DNA from: Pseudomonas mandelii | GTDB taxonomy: Bacteria > Pseudomonadota > Gammaproteobacteria > Pseudomonadales > Pseudomonadaceae | DNA length: 64,000 nucleotides | Reading direction: 5' to 3' | NCBI RefSeq assembly: GCF_006438925.1 | Contig: NZ_RCZA01000011.1 | Location: 2,062-66,061 of the forward strand | Shown here: in pieces, positions 25,730-34,853 of the stretch | Layout: each line of letters begins with the position of its first letter | Position numbering within the stretch: position 1 is the stretch's first letter | Notes under the pieces: generated by a model | What the model was told of the DNA's origin: nothing | Database searches by the model: none | What the model saw: only the letters and a program-made list of their open reading frames with translations | Made by a program: the position numbers and the translations under genes

Positions 25730-25860
25730 AAAGCAAACTACGATCAGGGACTGACATAGCGAATTATGTTCGCTTGTAGTCCCCGATTTTGCGTCGCAAT
25801 ACTGGCCAAATACCCCTTTTACCAAGCGAGATCACTACCACCTACAAGCCTGAGGCCGTC

Positions 25861-26835
25861 ATGTATCACGACAATATAATTTATAAAAAAAAGTCCAATG
25901 ATCCTCAATTCCTGCTTGGCGTAGCCGTGGTGCTGTTTCTCGGCTCCTACCTGATGAACCTGGGCAACAGCGCCCTCAGTCATTTCCTGCATCCGCTGTT
26001 GGGCAATGCCCCGGACAGCCTGACAGCTCGCAATATCGCCATCGGCCTGGCGATTGCCGCACTGGGCACGCTGAACTTTCACGTCCTCGGACGCTTGAAA
26101 TTCAAAGTGCAGACCACCGTGGTCTGGATCGAACTGCTGATCCTGTTCCTGGCGTTCTTCGACACCTTCGATCTCTCTTACAGCTTCATCCTCGACAAGA
26201 TCGGCTTCCTGATCATCCAGGGCGCCGCGACCACGCTATACATCTCCGCCATCGCGATTGTGTTTGCCTTCGTGCTGGCGTTGATCGGTGCCGTGGCCAA
26301 GCTGTCGAACAACGGCCTGGCCAATGCCATCGCCTCGTTCTACACCTCGTTCTTTCGCGGTGTTCCGCTGCTGATCCAGATCTACCTGATTTACCTCGGA
26401 CTGCCGCAACTGGGTTATGTGGTGGATGCAGTGCCGGCCGGCATCCTCGCGTTGTCGCTGTGCTACGGCGCCTACATGACCGAGATTTTTCGTGCGGGCA
26501 TCCAGAGCATTCCGGTGGGTCAGTGGGAGGCCTCACGTGCCCTGGGCATTAGCCCGTTCAAGACCCTGAGCCGGGTGATCATGCCGCAAGCCTTGCGGGT
26601 GATCATCCCGCCCACCGGCAACCAGTTCATCGCCATGCTCAAGGACAGTTCGCTGGTGTCGGTGATCGGTGTCTGGGAATTGATGTACCTGGCCAAGACC
26701 CAGGGCCGCGCGGACTTCCGCCACCTGGAAATGCTGATTACCGCTGCAATGATTTACTGGGCCCTGTCGTTCATCCTCGAACGGGTGCAGGCGCGGATCG
26801 AAAAACGGGTCAACCGATCCATTGCAAGGGGTTGA
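25861..26835 (+). CDS. polar amino acid ABC transporter, permease
   Basis: A 324-residue inner-membrane protein. The BPD_transp_1 domain occupies about 120-320, with the EAA-type loop GQWEASRALGISPFKTLSRV facing the ATPase. Ahead of it is an unusual 110-residue part with about three extra transmembrane helices and a KKK cluster, making it longer than the usual 220-250 residues. The ATG at 25861 follows GAGG by 5 bases. Only one permease gene is present, so it should work as a homodimer with the next two gene products. Confidence 0.9.
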   Translation: MYHDNIIYKKKSNDPQFLLGVAVVLFLGSYLMNLGNSALSHFLHPLLGNAPDSLTARNIAIGLAIAALGTLNFHVLGRLKFKVQTTVVWIELLILFLAFFDTFDLSYSFILDKIGFLIIQGAATTLYISAIAIVFAFVLALIGAVAKLSNNGLANAIASFYTSFFRGVPLLIQIYLIYLGLPQLGYVVDAVPAGILALSLCYGAYMTEIFRAGIQSIPVGQWEASRALGISPFKTLSRVIMPQALRVIIPPTGNQFIAMLKDSSLVSVIGVWELMYLAKTQGRADFRHLEMLITAAMIYWALSFILERVQARIEKRVNRSIARG

Positions 26836-26838
26836 TGG

Positions 26839-27624
26839 GTGATGACTACGGCAGAACGACTCGACCTGGCACCTGTTGCGCAGGCCAGCCCTTCGATGAT
26901 TTCCATCATCGGTTTGAACAAGTGGTACGGCGACTTCCACGCCTTGCGCGATGTCGACCTGAACGTCGCCACGGGCGAAATCCTGGTGGTGTGCGGGCCG
27001 TCAGGCTCGGGCAAGTCGACGATGATTCGTTGCATCAACCATCTGGAGAATTTCCAGAAAGGCCACATTCAGGTCAACGGCATCACCCTCACCAGCGAGG
27101 CAGAAAGTGTCAGCGCGGTGCGCCGGGAAATCGGCATGGTGTTCCAGAGCTTCAACCTGTTCCCGCATTTGAGTGTGATCGACAACTTGACCCTGGCCCC
27201 GCAACTGGTGCAAGGCGTGTCGAGCGCCGAGGCGAAAAAGCGCGCTCAGGTCTACCTGGAGCGGGTGCGAATTGCCGAACACGCCGACAAGTACCCTTCG
27301 CAACTGTCCGGCGGCCAGCAGCAGCGCGTGGCGATTGCCCGGGCGCTGTGCATGAACCCCAAAGTGATGCTGTTCGACGAACCCACCTCGGCCCTCGACC
27401 CGGAAATGGTCCACGAAGTGCTGGACGTGATGGGTGAGTTGGCCACCGACGGCATGACCATGATTTGCGTAACCCACGAAATGGGTTTTGCCAGCAAGGT
27501 CGCCGACCGCGTGCTGTTCATGGACCAGGGCCAGGTCATCGAACAAGCCACCCCTTCCGAATTTTTCAACAACCCGCAAACCGAACGCGCGCAGAAATTC
27601 CTGTCACAGATCATTGGTCACTGA
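26839..27624 (+). CDS. polar amino acid ABC transporter, ATP-binding protein
   Basis: The GTG at 26839 is 7 bases after AAGGGG. The ATG at 26842 is the alternative. About 261 residues: Walker A GPSGSGKST, Q-loop FQSFNLFPH, signature LSGGQQQRVA, Walker B VMLFDEPTSALD, and the His switch in CVTHEMGF. It belongs to the GlnQ/HisP subfamily. It starts 3 bases after the permease stop and drives uptake of the shared substrate. Confidence 0.95.
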   Translation: MMTTAERLDLAPVAQASPSMISIIGLNKWYGDFHALRDVDLNVATGEILVVCGPSGSGKSTMIRCINHLENFQKGHIQVNGITLTSEAESVSAVRREIGMVFQSFNLFPHLSVIDNLTLAPQLVQGVSSAEAKKRAQVYLERVRIAEHADKYPSQLSGGQQQRVAIARALCMNPKVMLFDEPTSALDPEMVHEVLDVMGELATDGMTMICVTHEMGFASKVADRVLFMDQGQVIEQATPSEFFNNPQTERAQKFLSQIIGH

Positions 27625-27670
27625 GCACCGCTTCGCCCCTTCATAACAATAACGATAAGTGGAGATGGAC

Positions 27671-28498
27671 ATGGTCAGCAAAAAACACGTAATCGCAGCC
27701 GCAATGTCGCTGGTGTTCGTCGGTGCCGCCAACGCCGGAGCCGTTCTGGACAAAATCCAGAGCAGCAAAACAATGACCGTCGCCACGTCGGCGACCTGGC
27801 CACCCCAAGGGTTTATCAACGACAAGAATGAAATCGACGGGTTTGATATCGACGTTTCCAAGGAGATCGCCAAGCGTCTCGGCGTCGCGGTCAAGTTCAT
27901 CACGCCTGACTGGGACGTGATCACCGCCGGCAAGTGGAGTGGGCGCTGGGACGTGTCCGTGGGCTCGATGACTGCGACCAAGAGCCGCTCACGAATCCTC
28001 GATTTCCCCGGGACCTATTACTACGTTCCCTACGTCTTTGCAGTGCACGACAAATCCACTGTCACCGACCACAAAGCACTGAATGGCAAAACCATCGGCG
28101 TCGAAGGTGGCACCACGTCCGAGGACTATTTCAGCCAGGCGCTGGCCATTGAAACCACTGACGTGCCACCCGTCGTTTATGACGTAAAGACCACAAAAAT
28201 AAAGACCTACTCCGGTTCCGTCGGACCGCTGGACGACCTGCGCCTGGGCGACGGTGCACGGCTCGACGCCATCCTCACTCAACGCAGCACACTGGATGCC
28301 GCCGTCAAGAAGGGTTACCCATTGCGGGCCGTCGACAATGCTGTGGCGTTCTACGAGCCGCTGGCCATCGCCACCGACAAGGGTGACCCGGAACTGACCG
28401 CCAAGCTCGGTGAAATCGTAGGTGAGATGCACAAGGACGGCACGCTGACCAAGCTGTCGGACAAGTGGTACGGCGTCGACTACTCGACCATCAAATAA
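27671..28498 (+). CDS. amino acid ABC transporter, periplasmic binding protein
   Basis: A 275-residue SBP_bac_3 protein with a signal peptide ending near GAANAGA. The ATG at 27671 has GGAG 6 bases upstream, which rules out the two earlier start options. The core shows WPPQGFINDKNEIDGFDIDV, GSMTATKSR and FPGTYYYVPYVFAV, the lobe-one ligand motifs of the glutamine/arginine type. It supplies substrate to the permease/ATPase encoded just before it. Confidence 0.93.
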   Translation: MVSKKHVIAAAMSLVFVGAANAGAVLDKIQSSKTMTVATSATWPPQGFINDKNEIDGFDIDVSKEIAKRLGVAVKFITPDWDVITAGKWSGRWDVSVGSMTATKSRSRILDFPGTYYYVPYVFAVHDKSTVTDHKALNGKTIGVEGGTTSEDYFSQALAIETTDVPPVVYDVKTTKIKTYSGSVGPLDDLRLGDGARLDAILTQRSTLDAAVKKGYPLRAVDNAVAFYEPLAIATDKGDPELTAKLGEIVGEMHKDGTLTKLSDKWYGVDYSTIK

Positions 28499-28510
28499 CC
28501 ACCCAACCCC

Positions 28511-28600
28511 TGTGGGAGCGAGCTTGCTCGCGATGAGGCCATCACATTCAGCATTGATGTTGAATGTTCGACCGCCATCGCGAGCAAGCTCGCTCCCACA
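28511..28600. repeat. REP/BIME palindrome (GGGAGCGAGCTTGCTCGC type)
   Basis: Arms of 25 bp at 28511-28535 and 28576-28600 are exact complements, between the binding-protein and FAD oxidase genes. It probably attenuates or stabilises the message rather than fully separating the genes. Confidence 0.9.
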
Positions 28601-28649
28601 AAGGCCAGGTGTTCGCTTAAATGACCGGCAATCTATCAAGGATCGACCC

Positions 28650-29933
28650 ATGTCCTTCCCCACCACCTGGTATTCCCAAACCTCGCTACCCCGCGCGGCC
28701 AGGTCCGAATTGAACACTGATGAAACCTGCGACGTCTGCATCATCGGTGCTGGTATCGCAGGCCTGACCGCTGCCCTGGAACTGACCCGGCGCGGCAAAC
28801 GCGTGATCATCCTCGAAGCCCAGCAAGTCGCCTGGGGCGCGTCCGGTAGAAATGGTGGCGTGGTCTCGCCGGGCTGGGCTGAAGGGTCGGGGGCGATCCG
28901 CAAGAAACTTGGATTGGAACAAGCCAAGGCGCTCTTTCAACTATCGGTCGAGGGCGTGGAGATTGTCCGCCGCAACATCGCCGAACTGGCATTGCCCGGT
29001 TGCGATCCATCCGCCGGTACGATTCAGGTCAAGCGTTACGACGACGGTGCTGGTGTGAAAAACCACATCGACACAATACGCCGCGACTTCGGCTATGAAC
29101 TCAACTTCCTCGACACAGGCCAAGTCCGCGAACGGGCTCACACCCTGCGCTATTTCCAGGGCATCGAGGATCCGAAGGCGCTGCACTTCCACCCGCTGAA
29201 CTATTGCCTGGGCCTGGCCCTCGCCATCGAAGCAGCGGGAGGCCGGATTTTCGAACAATCAAAAATGCTGGCCTGGCATCGCGAAGGCGACGACAAAATT
29301 GTCCAGACCGCTCACGGCACCGTGTGCTGCCAGAACCTGGTGTTCTGCGCCGGCGGTTATGGCGGCCCGGAACTGCAAAAACTCAGCCGCGCCTACCTGC
29401 CCATTGCTACCTATGTGGTGCTGACCGAACACCTGGGCGACTCGATAAAAAACGTCCTGGACTCCGGTGCCGCGTTCTCCGACGACCGCCGCGCCTCGGA
29501 CTACTACCGCGTGGTTGAAGGCGACCGCCTGCTCTGGGGCGGACGCATCACCACCCGCAACGAACAGAATGAAAAGGCCCTCGCCGCCATGCTCAAGGCC
29601 GACATGGTGTCGGTCTATCCACAACTGGCCCCGGTCAAAATCGAATTGGCCTGGTCCGGCCTGATGGGTTACTCCACCAACAAGATGCCCAACCTGGGAT
29701 TGCTCGAACCGGGCGTCTGGGCCTGCACCTCGTTTGGTGGCCATGGCTTGAATACCGGCTCGATTGGCGGCAGGGTCATCGCCGAAGCGGTGTGTGGGGA
29801 AAGTGTGCGTTATCAGCTGTTCAAACCGTACTTGCTGGACTGGAACGGCGGACCGTTCGGGCGGATTGCCGCCAATGCCATCTATCAATCGTTGAAGGTT
29901 ATGGACTTTGTCCAGGAGCGATTTCGCGGCTGA
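28650..29933 (+). CDS. FAD-dependent amine/amino-acid oxidase (DAO family)
   Basis: A 427-residue flavoprotein. The Rossmann loop is CIIGAGIAGLTAALEL, followed by WGASGRNGGVVSPGW, a sequence of PuuB-type gamma-glutamylputrescine oxidases and related D-amino-acid or sarcosine oxidases. A C-terminal FAD contact is in CTSFGGHGLNTG. It should oxidise a secondary or primary amine to the imine or aldehyde. AAGGA precedes the ATG by 7 bases. With the upstream aminotransferase and transporter it forms a plausible catabolic set for a polyamine derivative or unusual amino acid. Confidence 0.85.
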   Translation: MSFPTTWYSQTSLPRAARSELNTDETCDVCIIGAGIAGLTAALELTRRGKRVIILEAQQVAWGASGRNGGVVSPGWAEGSGAIRKKLGLEQAKALFQLSVEGVEIVRRNIAELALPGCDPSAGTIQVKRYDDGAGVKNHIDTIRRDFGYELNFLDTGQVRERAHTLRYFQGIEDPKALHFHPLNYCLGLALAIEAAGGRIFEQSKMLAWHREGDDKIVQTAHGTVCCQNLVFCAGGYGGPELQKLSRAYLPIATYVVLTEHLGDSIKNVLDSGAAFSDDRRASDYYRVVEGDRLLWGGRITTRNEQNEKALAAMLKADMVSVYPQLAPVKIELAWSGLMGYSTNKMPNLGLLEPGVWACTSFGGHGLNTGSIGGRVIAEAVCGESVRYQLFKPYLLDWNGGPFGRIAANAIYQSLKVMDFVQERFRG

Positions 29934-29954
29934 ACTCCAAGGTAAACGCAACCC

Positions 29955-30089
29955 CTGTAGCAGCTGGCGAAGCCTGCGTTCGGCTGCGCAGCAGTCGTAA
30001 AACTTGAGTGCGAGTTCTGCCTGACACTCCGCGTTGTCTGATTTCGCGACTGCTTCGCAGCCGAACGCAGGCTTCGCCAGCTGCTACAG
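29955..30089. repeat. REP/BIME with very long arms
   Basis: The arms at 29955-29997 and 30047-30089 are 43 bp and differ at one base. They are of the GTAGCAGCTGGCGAAGCC type. It sits between the FAD oxidase stop and the trxB terminator and can form a very stable hairpin. Confidence 0.9.
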
Positions 30090-30106
30090 GGATCTTCTGT
30101 GGGCAC

Positions 30107-30133
30107 AAAAAAACCGGCCGAAGCCGGTTTTTT
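30107..30133. terminator. bidirectional terminator at the end of trxB
   Basis: The stem AAAACCGGC / GCCGGTTTT has a CGAA loop, and runs of A and T on the flanks serve both strands. It lies 14 bases beyond the trxB stop on the minus strand. Confidence 0.88.
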
Positions 30134-30146
30134 CATTTCAACGCTC

Positions 30147-31109
30147 TCAGAACTTGGCGTTCTGCAGGTCGTCGAGGTAACGCTCGGCGTCCAGTGCTGC
30201 CATGCAGCCAGCGCCGGCCGAGGTGATGGCTTGACGGTAAACGTGGTCAGCCACGTCACCGGCCGCGAAGATACCTTCGAGGCTGGTGGCAGTGGCGTTA
30301 CCGTCACGGCCGCCCTGCACAACCAGGTAGCCGTCTTTCAAGGTCAGCTGACCTTCGAACAACGACGTGTTCGGGGTGTGGCCGATGGCGATGAACACGC
30401 CGTCGACTGTCAGCTCGTCGAAGCTGCCGTCGTTGTTCTTCAGGCGGGCACCGGTCACGCCCATGTTGTCGCCCAGGACTTCGTCCAGAGTCGAGTTCAG
30501 CTTCAACACGATCTTGCCTTCGGCAACCCGGGCATTCAGCTTGTCGATCAGGATCTTCTCGGCGCGGAAGGTTTCGCGACGGTGGATCAGGGTGACCTTG
30601 CTGGCGATGTTGGCCAGGTACAGCGCCTCTTCAACAGCGGTGTTGCCGCCACCGACCACGGCCACTGGCTTGTTGCGGTAGAAGAAACCATCGCAGGTCG
30701 CGCAGGCCGAAACGCCTTTGCCCATGAACGCTTCTTCCGACGGCAGGCCCAGGTAACGAGCGCTGGCGCCGGTAGCGATGATCAGCGCGTCGCAGGTGTA
30801 AGTCGCGCTGTCGCCGGTCAGGGTGTACGGCTTGGCAGCGAAGTCCACGGCATTGATGTGATCGAAGACGATTTCGGTTTCAAAGCGCTCGGCGTGCTCT
30901 TTCATGCGGTCCATCAGCGCCGGGCCGGTCAGGCCGTGGACGTCGCCAGGCCAGTTATCGACTTCGGTGGTGGTGGTCAGTTGACCGCCGGCTTGCATGC
31001 CGGTGATCAACAGTGGCTTGAGGTTGGCACGGGCGGCATAGACCGCGGCGCTGTAACCGGCAGGGCCGGAACCGAGAATAATCACTCGCGAATGACGGAC
31101 TTCAGACAT
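30147..31109 (-). CDS. trxB: thioredoxin reductase
   Basis: A 320-residue flavoenzyme. The FAD loop is ILGSGPAGYSAAVYAA, the redox pair is ACATCDGFF, the NADPH loop is VVGGGNTAVEEAL, and the C-terminal FAD site is IFAAGDVAD. It passes electrons from NADPH to thioredoxin. The ATG at 31109 follows AGGAGCAGGTC. The open frame runs on upstream but with no family homology. Confidence 0.96.
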   Translation of the reverse strand: MSEVRHSRVIILGSGPAGYSAAVYAARANLKPLLITGMQAGGQLTTTTEVDNWPGDVHGLTGPALMDRMKEHAERFETEIVFDHINAVDFAAKPYTLTGDSATYTCDALIIATGASARYLGLPSEEAFMGKGVSACATCDGFFYRNKPVAVVGGGNTAVEEALYLANIASKVTLIHRRETFRAEKILIDKLNARVAEGKIVLKLNSTLDEVLGDNMGVTGARLKNNDGSFDELTVDGVFIAIGHTPNTSLFEGQLTLKDGYLVVQGGRDGNATATSLEGIFAAGDVADHVYRQAITSAGAGCMAALDAERYLDDLQNAKF

Positions 31110-31425
31110 GACCTGCTCCTGTTGACCGGCCCGAAACTTCTGGCGCGGAACGCCGGGTTGCCGGCGGGAATAAAAAAGGACCGTTGAAAGCACTTGGGGA
31201 AGGCTTGAGCTCGACAGTCCTGTAAAAAGTATGGGGTGCAGCGTATCGAGGGGGCGAAGATTAAGGAAATACGGTTTAACAATCCAGCTCATAGGCGGTC
31301 TCTATCCCATCACGATGGATACATAGGCGCCTTTGTTACAGTTAATGTCGATGCTGCTACCGCGCTTTCGCCCGTCAGGCAAAGCCGGTAAGGTCGGCGC
31401 GTTTCCCCTTTGCTCGGAGCACGTT
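31110..31425. other. 316-base divergent gap between trxB and cysZ
   Basis: Both neighbouring promoters must be here. Apart from short AT-rich spots I see no repeat, RNA gene or recognisable operator in it. Confidence 0.5.
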
Positions 31426-32178
31426 ATGCCCGCCCCCGTTCTGTCCGGCCCGCAATACCTGCGCGAAGGCCTCAAGTTGGTCCTGAGCCCAAGCCTGCGT
31501 TTGTTCGTGCTGTTGCCTCTGATGATCAACCTGGTGCTGTTCGTCGGATTGATCTACCTGGCCAGCCATCAATTCAGCCTGTGGGTCGATACGTTGATGC
31601 CGTCCCTGCCCGACTGGCTGGGTTTTCTCAGTTATGTGCTCTGGCCGTTGTTCGTGGTGCTGGTGGTGTTGATGGTGTTCTTCACCTTCACCATGCTGGC
31701 CAACGTCATCGCCGCGCCATTCAACGGTTTCCTCGCGGAAAAAGTCGAAGTGGTGGTGCGCGGCACCGACGATTTCCCGTCCTTCAGCTGGGGTGAACTG
31801 ATCGCCATGATCCCCCGCACCCTGGCCCGGGAAATGCGCAAACTCGGCTACTTCCTGCCACGCGCCATCGGGCTGTTCATCCTCTCGTTCATTCCGGTGG
31901 TGAACATCATCGCTGCGCCGTTGTGGCTGCTGTTCGGGGTGTGGATGATGGCGATCCAGTACATCGACTACCCGGCGGATAACCACAAACTGGGCTGGAA
32001 CGAGATGCTCGCCTGGCTGCGCGAGAAGCGCTGGCAGAGCATGAGTTTTGGCGGAAGTGTTTATCTGGTGCTGCTGATTCCGGTGGTCAACATCCTGATG
32101 ATGCCGGCCGCCGTGGCGGGTGCAACCTTGTTCTGGGTGCGTGAACGCGGTGCGGAAAACCTGGTGGTTCAGCGCTGA
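31426..32178 (+). CDS. cysZ: sulfate transport protein CysZ
   Basis: A 250-residue membrane protein with several long hydrophobic segments and the family sequences GPQYLREGLKLVLSPSLRLF, ANVIAAPFNGFLAEKVE and YIDYPADNHKLGW. CysZ brings sulfate across the inner membrane for cysteine synthesis. The first base of its ATG is 31426. GGAG lies 8 bases upstream. Sulfate activation genes cysD and cysNC are 8 kb away in this window. Confidence 0.93.
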   Translation: MPAPVLSGPQYLREGLKLVLSPSLRLFVLLPLMINLVLFVGLIYLASHQFSLWVDTLMPSLPDWLGFLSYVLWPLFVVLVVLMVFFTFTMLANVIAAPFNGFLAEKVEVVVRGTDDFPSFSWGELIAMIPRTLAREMRKLGYFLPRAIGLFILSFIPVVNIIAAPLWLLFGVWMMAIQYIDYPADNHKLGWNEMLAWLREKRWQSMSFGGSVYLVLLIPVVNILMMPAAVAGATLFWVRERGAENLVVQR

Positions 32179-32242
32179 CTCGGTCACAAATTCATCATCC
32201 CACCGTCACATTGACGACATGGCCTCAGCCGACACTGAGGTC

Positions 32243-33418
32243 ATGACGACAGCTCTGCATATCACTCTGATCACCGAAACCTTCCCTCCCGAAATCAACG
32301 GAGTGGCCAATACCCTCGGCCGCTTGTACGAAGGCTTGCGCGCGCGCGGGCATCAGGTGGAATTGGTGCGACCGCGTCAGGGTTGCGATCAGCAGCGGGG
32401 CAGCGACGATGCGTTGTTGCTGTGCCGGGGCTGGCCGCTACCGGGTTATCCCGGCTTGCAATGGGGTCAGTCGTCGATGCACAAGCTGCTGCGGCGCTGG
32501 AAGCGTCATCGGCCGGACGTGCTGTACATCGCCACGGAAGGACCGCTGGGATTGTCCGCGTTGCGCGCGGCGCGGCGCTTGGGGATTTCGGTGGTGAGCG
32601 GTTTTCACACTAATTTCCAGCAGTACTCCCGTCAGTATGGGCTTGGACTGCTGACGCGATTGCTGACCCACTACCTGCGCTGGTTTCACAATCGTTCGAC
32701 GCTGACCCTGGTGCCGAGCGTGAGTCAACGAATGGAACTGGAACGCCGGCATTTCGAGCGCCTGGCGTTGCTGTCGCGTGGGGTCGACAGCCAGTTGTTT
32801 CACCCGACCAAGCGGCTGACGTCGCTACGCGAACAGTGGGGTTTGGCCGACAGTGACATTGCCGTCATCCATGTAGGTCGCTTGGCACCGGAGAAAAATC
32901 TCGGCTTGCTTAGGCGCAGCTTCGAAAGGCTGCGTACGACTTATCCACAGAAAAACCTGAAGTTGATCGTGATCGGCGACGGCCCACAACGAGTGGTCCT
33001 GGAGAAAGAACTGCCCGAGGCGATTTTCTGTGGCTCTCAACGCGGCGAGGCCTTGGCCAGTCACTATGCGTCGGGGGATGTGTTTCTGTTTCCAAGCCTG
33101 ACCGAGACTTTCGGCAACGTGGTGCTTGAGGCACTGGCTTCGGGTTTGGGTGTGGTGGCTTACGATCAAGCGGCGGCGGCTCAGCACATCCGCCATGCCT
33201 ACAACGGCGTACTGGCGATGCCGGGGGACGAAGAGGCGTTCTGCGATGCGGCGTGTTGGCTGTTGGAGGAGCGCGAAACGTTGCGCTGCGTGCGGCTCAA
33301 TGCGCGTCAACATGCGAGTCGTCAGGGCTGGGCAGCGATTATCGAGCAGTTTGAAGGGCAGTTGCGCGGGGCTTGTGCTGGGGAGCAGATGGTTCCGAAT
33401 GCACCGACGGCACTCTGA
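32243..33418 (+). CDS. GT4-family glycosyltransferase
   Basis: A 391-residue GT-B enzyme. The N-terminal domain opens ITLITETFPPEINGVANTLG and includes SGFHTNFQQY. The donor-binding C-terminal domain has HVGRLAPEKN and the E-x7-E motif in PSLTETFGNVVLEA. It is related to the mannosyl-, glucosyl- and sulfoquinovosyl-transferases that build glycolipids, so a membrane-lipid product is possible. The acceptor is unknown. The start is uncertain: the ATG at 32243 has GAGG very close by, and the in-frame ATG at 32219 has none. It follows cysZ by about 60 bases. Confidence 0.85.
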   Translation: MTTALHITLITETFPPEINGVANTLGRLYEGLRARGHQVELVRPRQGCDQQRGSDDALLLCRGWPLPGYPGLQWGQSSMHKLLRRWKRHRPDVLYIATEGPLGLSALRAARRLGISVVSGFHTNFQQYSRQYGLGLLTRLLTHYLRWFHNRSTLTLVPSVSQRMELERRHFERLALLSRGVDSQLFHPTKRLTSLREQWGLADSDIAVIHVGRLAPEKNLGLLRRSFERLRTTYPQKNLKLIVIGDGPQRVVLEKELPEAIFCGSQRGEALASHYASGDVFLFPSLTETFGNVVLEALASGLGVVAYDQAAAAQHIRHAYNGVLAMPGDEEAFCDAACWLLEERETLRCVRLNARQHASRQGWAAIIEQFEGQLRGACAGEQMVPNAPTAL

Positions 33419-33440
33419 TTCTTCAGTGTTCTTGAGTCCG

Positions 33441-33528
33441 CCTTCGCGAGCAGGCTCGCTCCCACAGTTGACCGCATTCTTCAGGTAGAACTCGGTTGAA
33501 AGTGGGAGCGAGCCTGCTCGCGAAAGGG
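33441..33528. repeat. REP/BIME palindrome (GGGAGCGAGCCTGCTCGC type)
   Basis: Inverted arms at about 33441-33466 and 33502-33527 lie between the convergent ends of the glycosyltransferase and the OYE gene. It probably serves both as terminator and transcript end protection. Confidence 0.88.
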
Positions 33529-33544
33529 CCCCGCCAAGCGCCGC

Positions 33545-34648
33545 TTAAACCAGGGTCATCAACGCCTCACGGCTGAACGGCAGGATGTCTTCTTCACGGC
33601 CGTCACGCACTTTCTGCGCCCAGTCCGGATCCACCAGCAGCGCACGACCTACCGCCACCAGATCGAACTCATCATTGTTCAAACGCTCCAGCAGTTTTTC
33701 CAGGCTGGCCGGCTGCGCGATCTTGTCGGTGTTGACCATGAACTGCAGGAACTCGCCATCCAGGCCGACACTGCCCACGGTGATGGTCGGTTTACCGGTG
33801 AGCTTACGGGTCCAGCCGGCCAGGTTCAGCTCGGAACCGTCGAACTCCGGCTCCCAGAAACGACGCGTCGAGCAGTGGAAAATATCCACGCCGGCGTCAG
33901 ACAACGGCTTGAGGAATTCGCCCAACGCTTCGGATGTTTGCACCAGACGCGCGGTGTAATCCTGCTGCTTCCATTGAGAGAAACGGAAAATAATCGGGAA
34001 GCCTTCGCCGACCGCAGCACGCACAGCCTGGATCAGTTCAATGGCAAAACGCGAACGGTTAGCCAGGCTGCCGCCGTATTCGTCGGTGCGCTGGTTGCTG
34101 CCTTCCCAGAAGAACTGGTCCACCAGGTAGCCGTGGGCACCGTGAATTTCCACGCCGTCCATGCCAATGCTCTGGGCATCTTTGGCGGCCTGGGCAAATG
34201 CGCCGATCACGTCCTGGATATCTTGTTGGGTCATGCCGTGAACCACGACCTGACCGTCCTTCAATTTCTCCGACGGACCGTAACCCGGCACGCTGGCGTC
34301 CGGCTCGGTGCCGATGCGGCGCACGCTGCCGACATGCCACAGCTGAGGAACGATCTTGCCGCCTTCAGCATGAACCGCGTCGACAACTTTCTTCCAGCCG
34401 GCCAGCGCCGCTTCACCGTAGAAATGCGGTACGTTCGGGTAACCGTTGGAAGCCTTGTGGCCGACGGTGGTGCCTTCGGTGATGATCAGACCCACACCCG
34501 CAGCGGCGCGACGACGGTAGTATTCGATCACTTTGGAATTGGGAACGCCACCCGGCGAAAACGAGCGGGTCATCGGCGCCATGACGACGCGGGTCGGCAG
34601 TTCGAGGGTGCCAAGGTGGAACGGTTTGAACAGGGCTTTGACGGGCAT
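33545..34648 (-). CDS. Old Yellow Enzyme family FMN oxidoreductase
   Basis: A 367-residue alkene or nitro reductase of the NemA/xenobiotic-reductase group. Features: VVMAPMTRSFSPGG for FMN binding, the HGAHGYLVDQFF active-site His/His region, NQRTDEYGGSLANRSRF, and GRALLVDPDW. The ATG at 34648 follows GGAG by 7 bases. It reduces electrophilic alkenes and nitro compounds with NAD(P)H. It is transcribed alone, bounded by REP hairpins on both sides. Confidence 0.93.
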   Translation of the reverse strand: MPVKALFKPFHLGTLELPTRVVMAPMTRSFSPGGVPNSKVIEYYRRRAAAGVGLIITEGTTVGHKASNGYPNVPHFYGEAALAGWKKVVDAVHAEGGKIVPQLWHVGSVRRIGTEPDASVPGYGPSEKLKDGQVVVHGMTQQDIQDVIGAFAQAAKDAQSIGMDGVEIHGAHGYLVDQFFWEGSNQRTDEYGGSLANRSRFAIELIQAVRAAVGEGFPIIFRFSQWKQQDYTARLVQTSEALGEFLKPLSDAGVDIFHCSTRRFWEPEFDGSELNLAGWTRKLTGKPTITVGSVGLDGEFLQFMVNTDKIAQPASLEKLLERLNNDEFDLVAVGRALLVDPDWAQKVRDGREEDILPFSREALMTLV

Positions 34649-34751
34649 GGGACGCTCCACGGGAAATGACTTTATGACGGCGATAATATGGAGAGCCGGT
34701 CGTGCTGAACAGCACTATTGATTTTGGTGATTAAGGATCAAAAGACAGAAG

Positions 34752-34844
34752 CAAAAGATCGCAGCCTCGTTTCACTCGACAGCTCCTACACGGGTACGCG
34801 GTTCATGTAGGAGCTGTCGAGTGAAACGAGGCTGCGATCTTTTG
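34752..34844. repeat. REP/BIME palindrome with 39-bp perfect arms
   Basis: Arms at 34752-34790 and 34806-34844 match exactly around a 15-base loop. The arms carry an extra TCGTTTCACTCGA segment inside the usual GATCGCAG...CAGCTCCTAC type. It lies immediately after the glutathione peroxidase stop on the minus strand. Confidence 0.92.
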
Positions 34845-34853
34845 AACGTTCTT

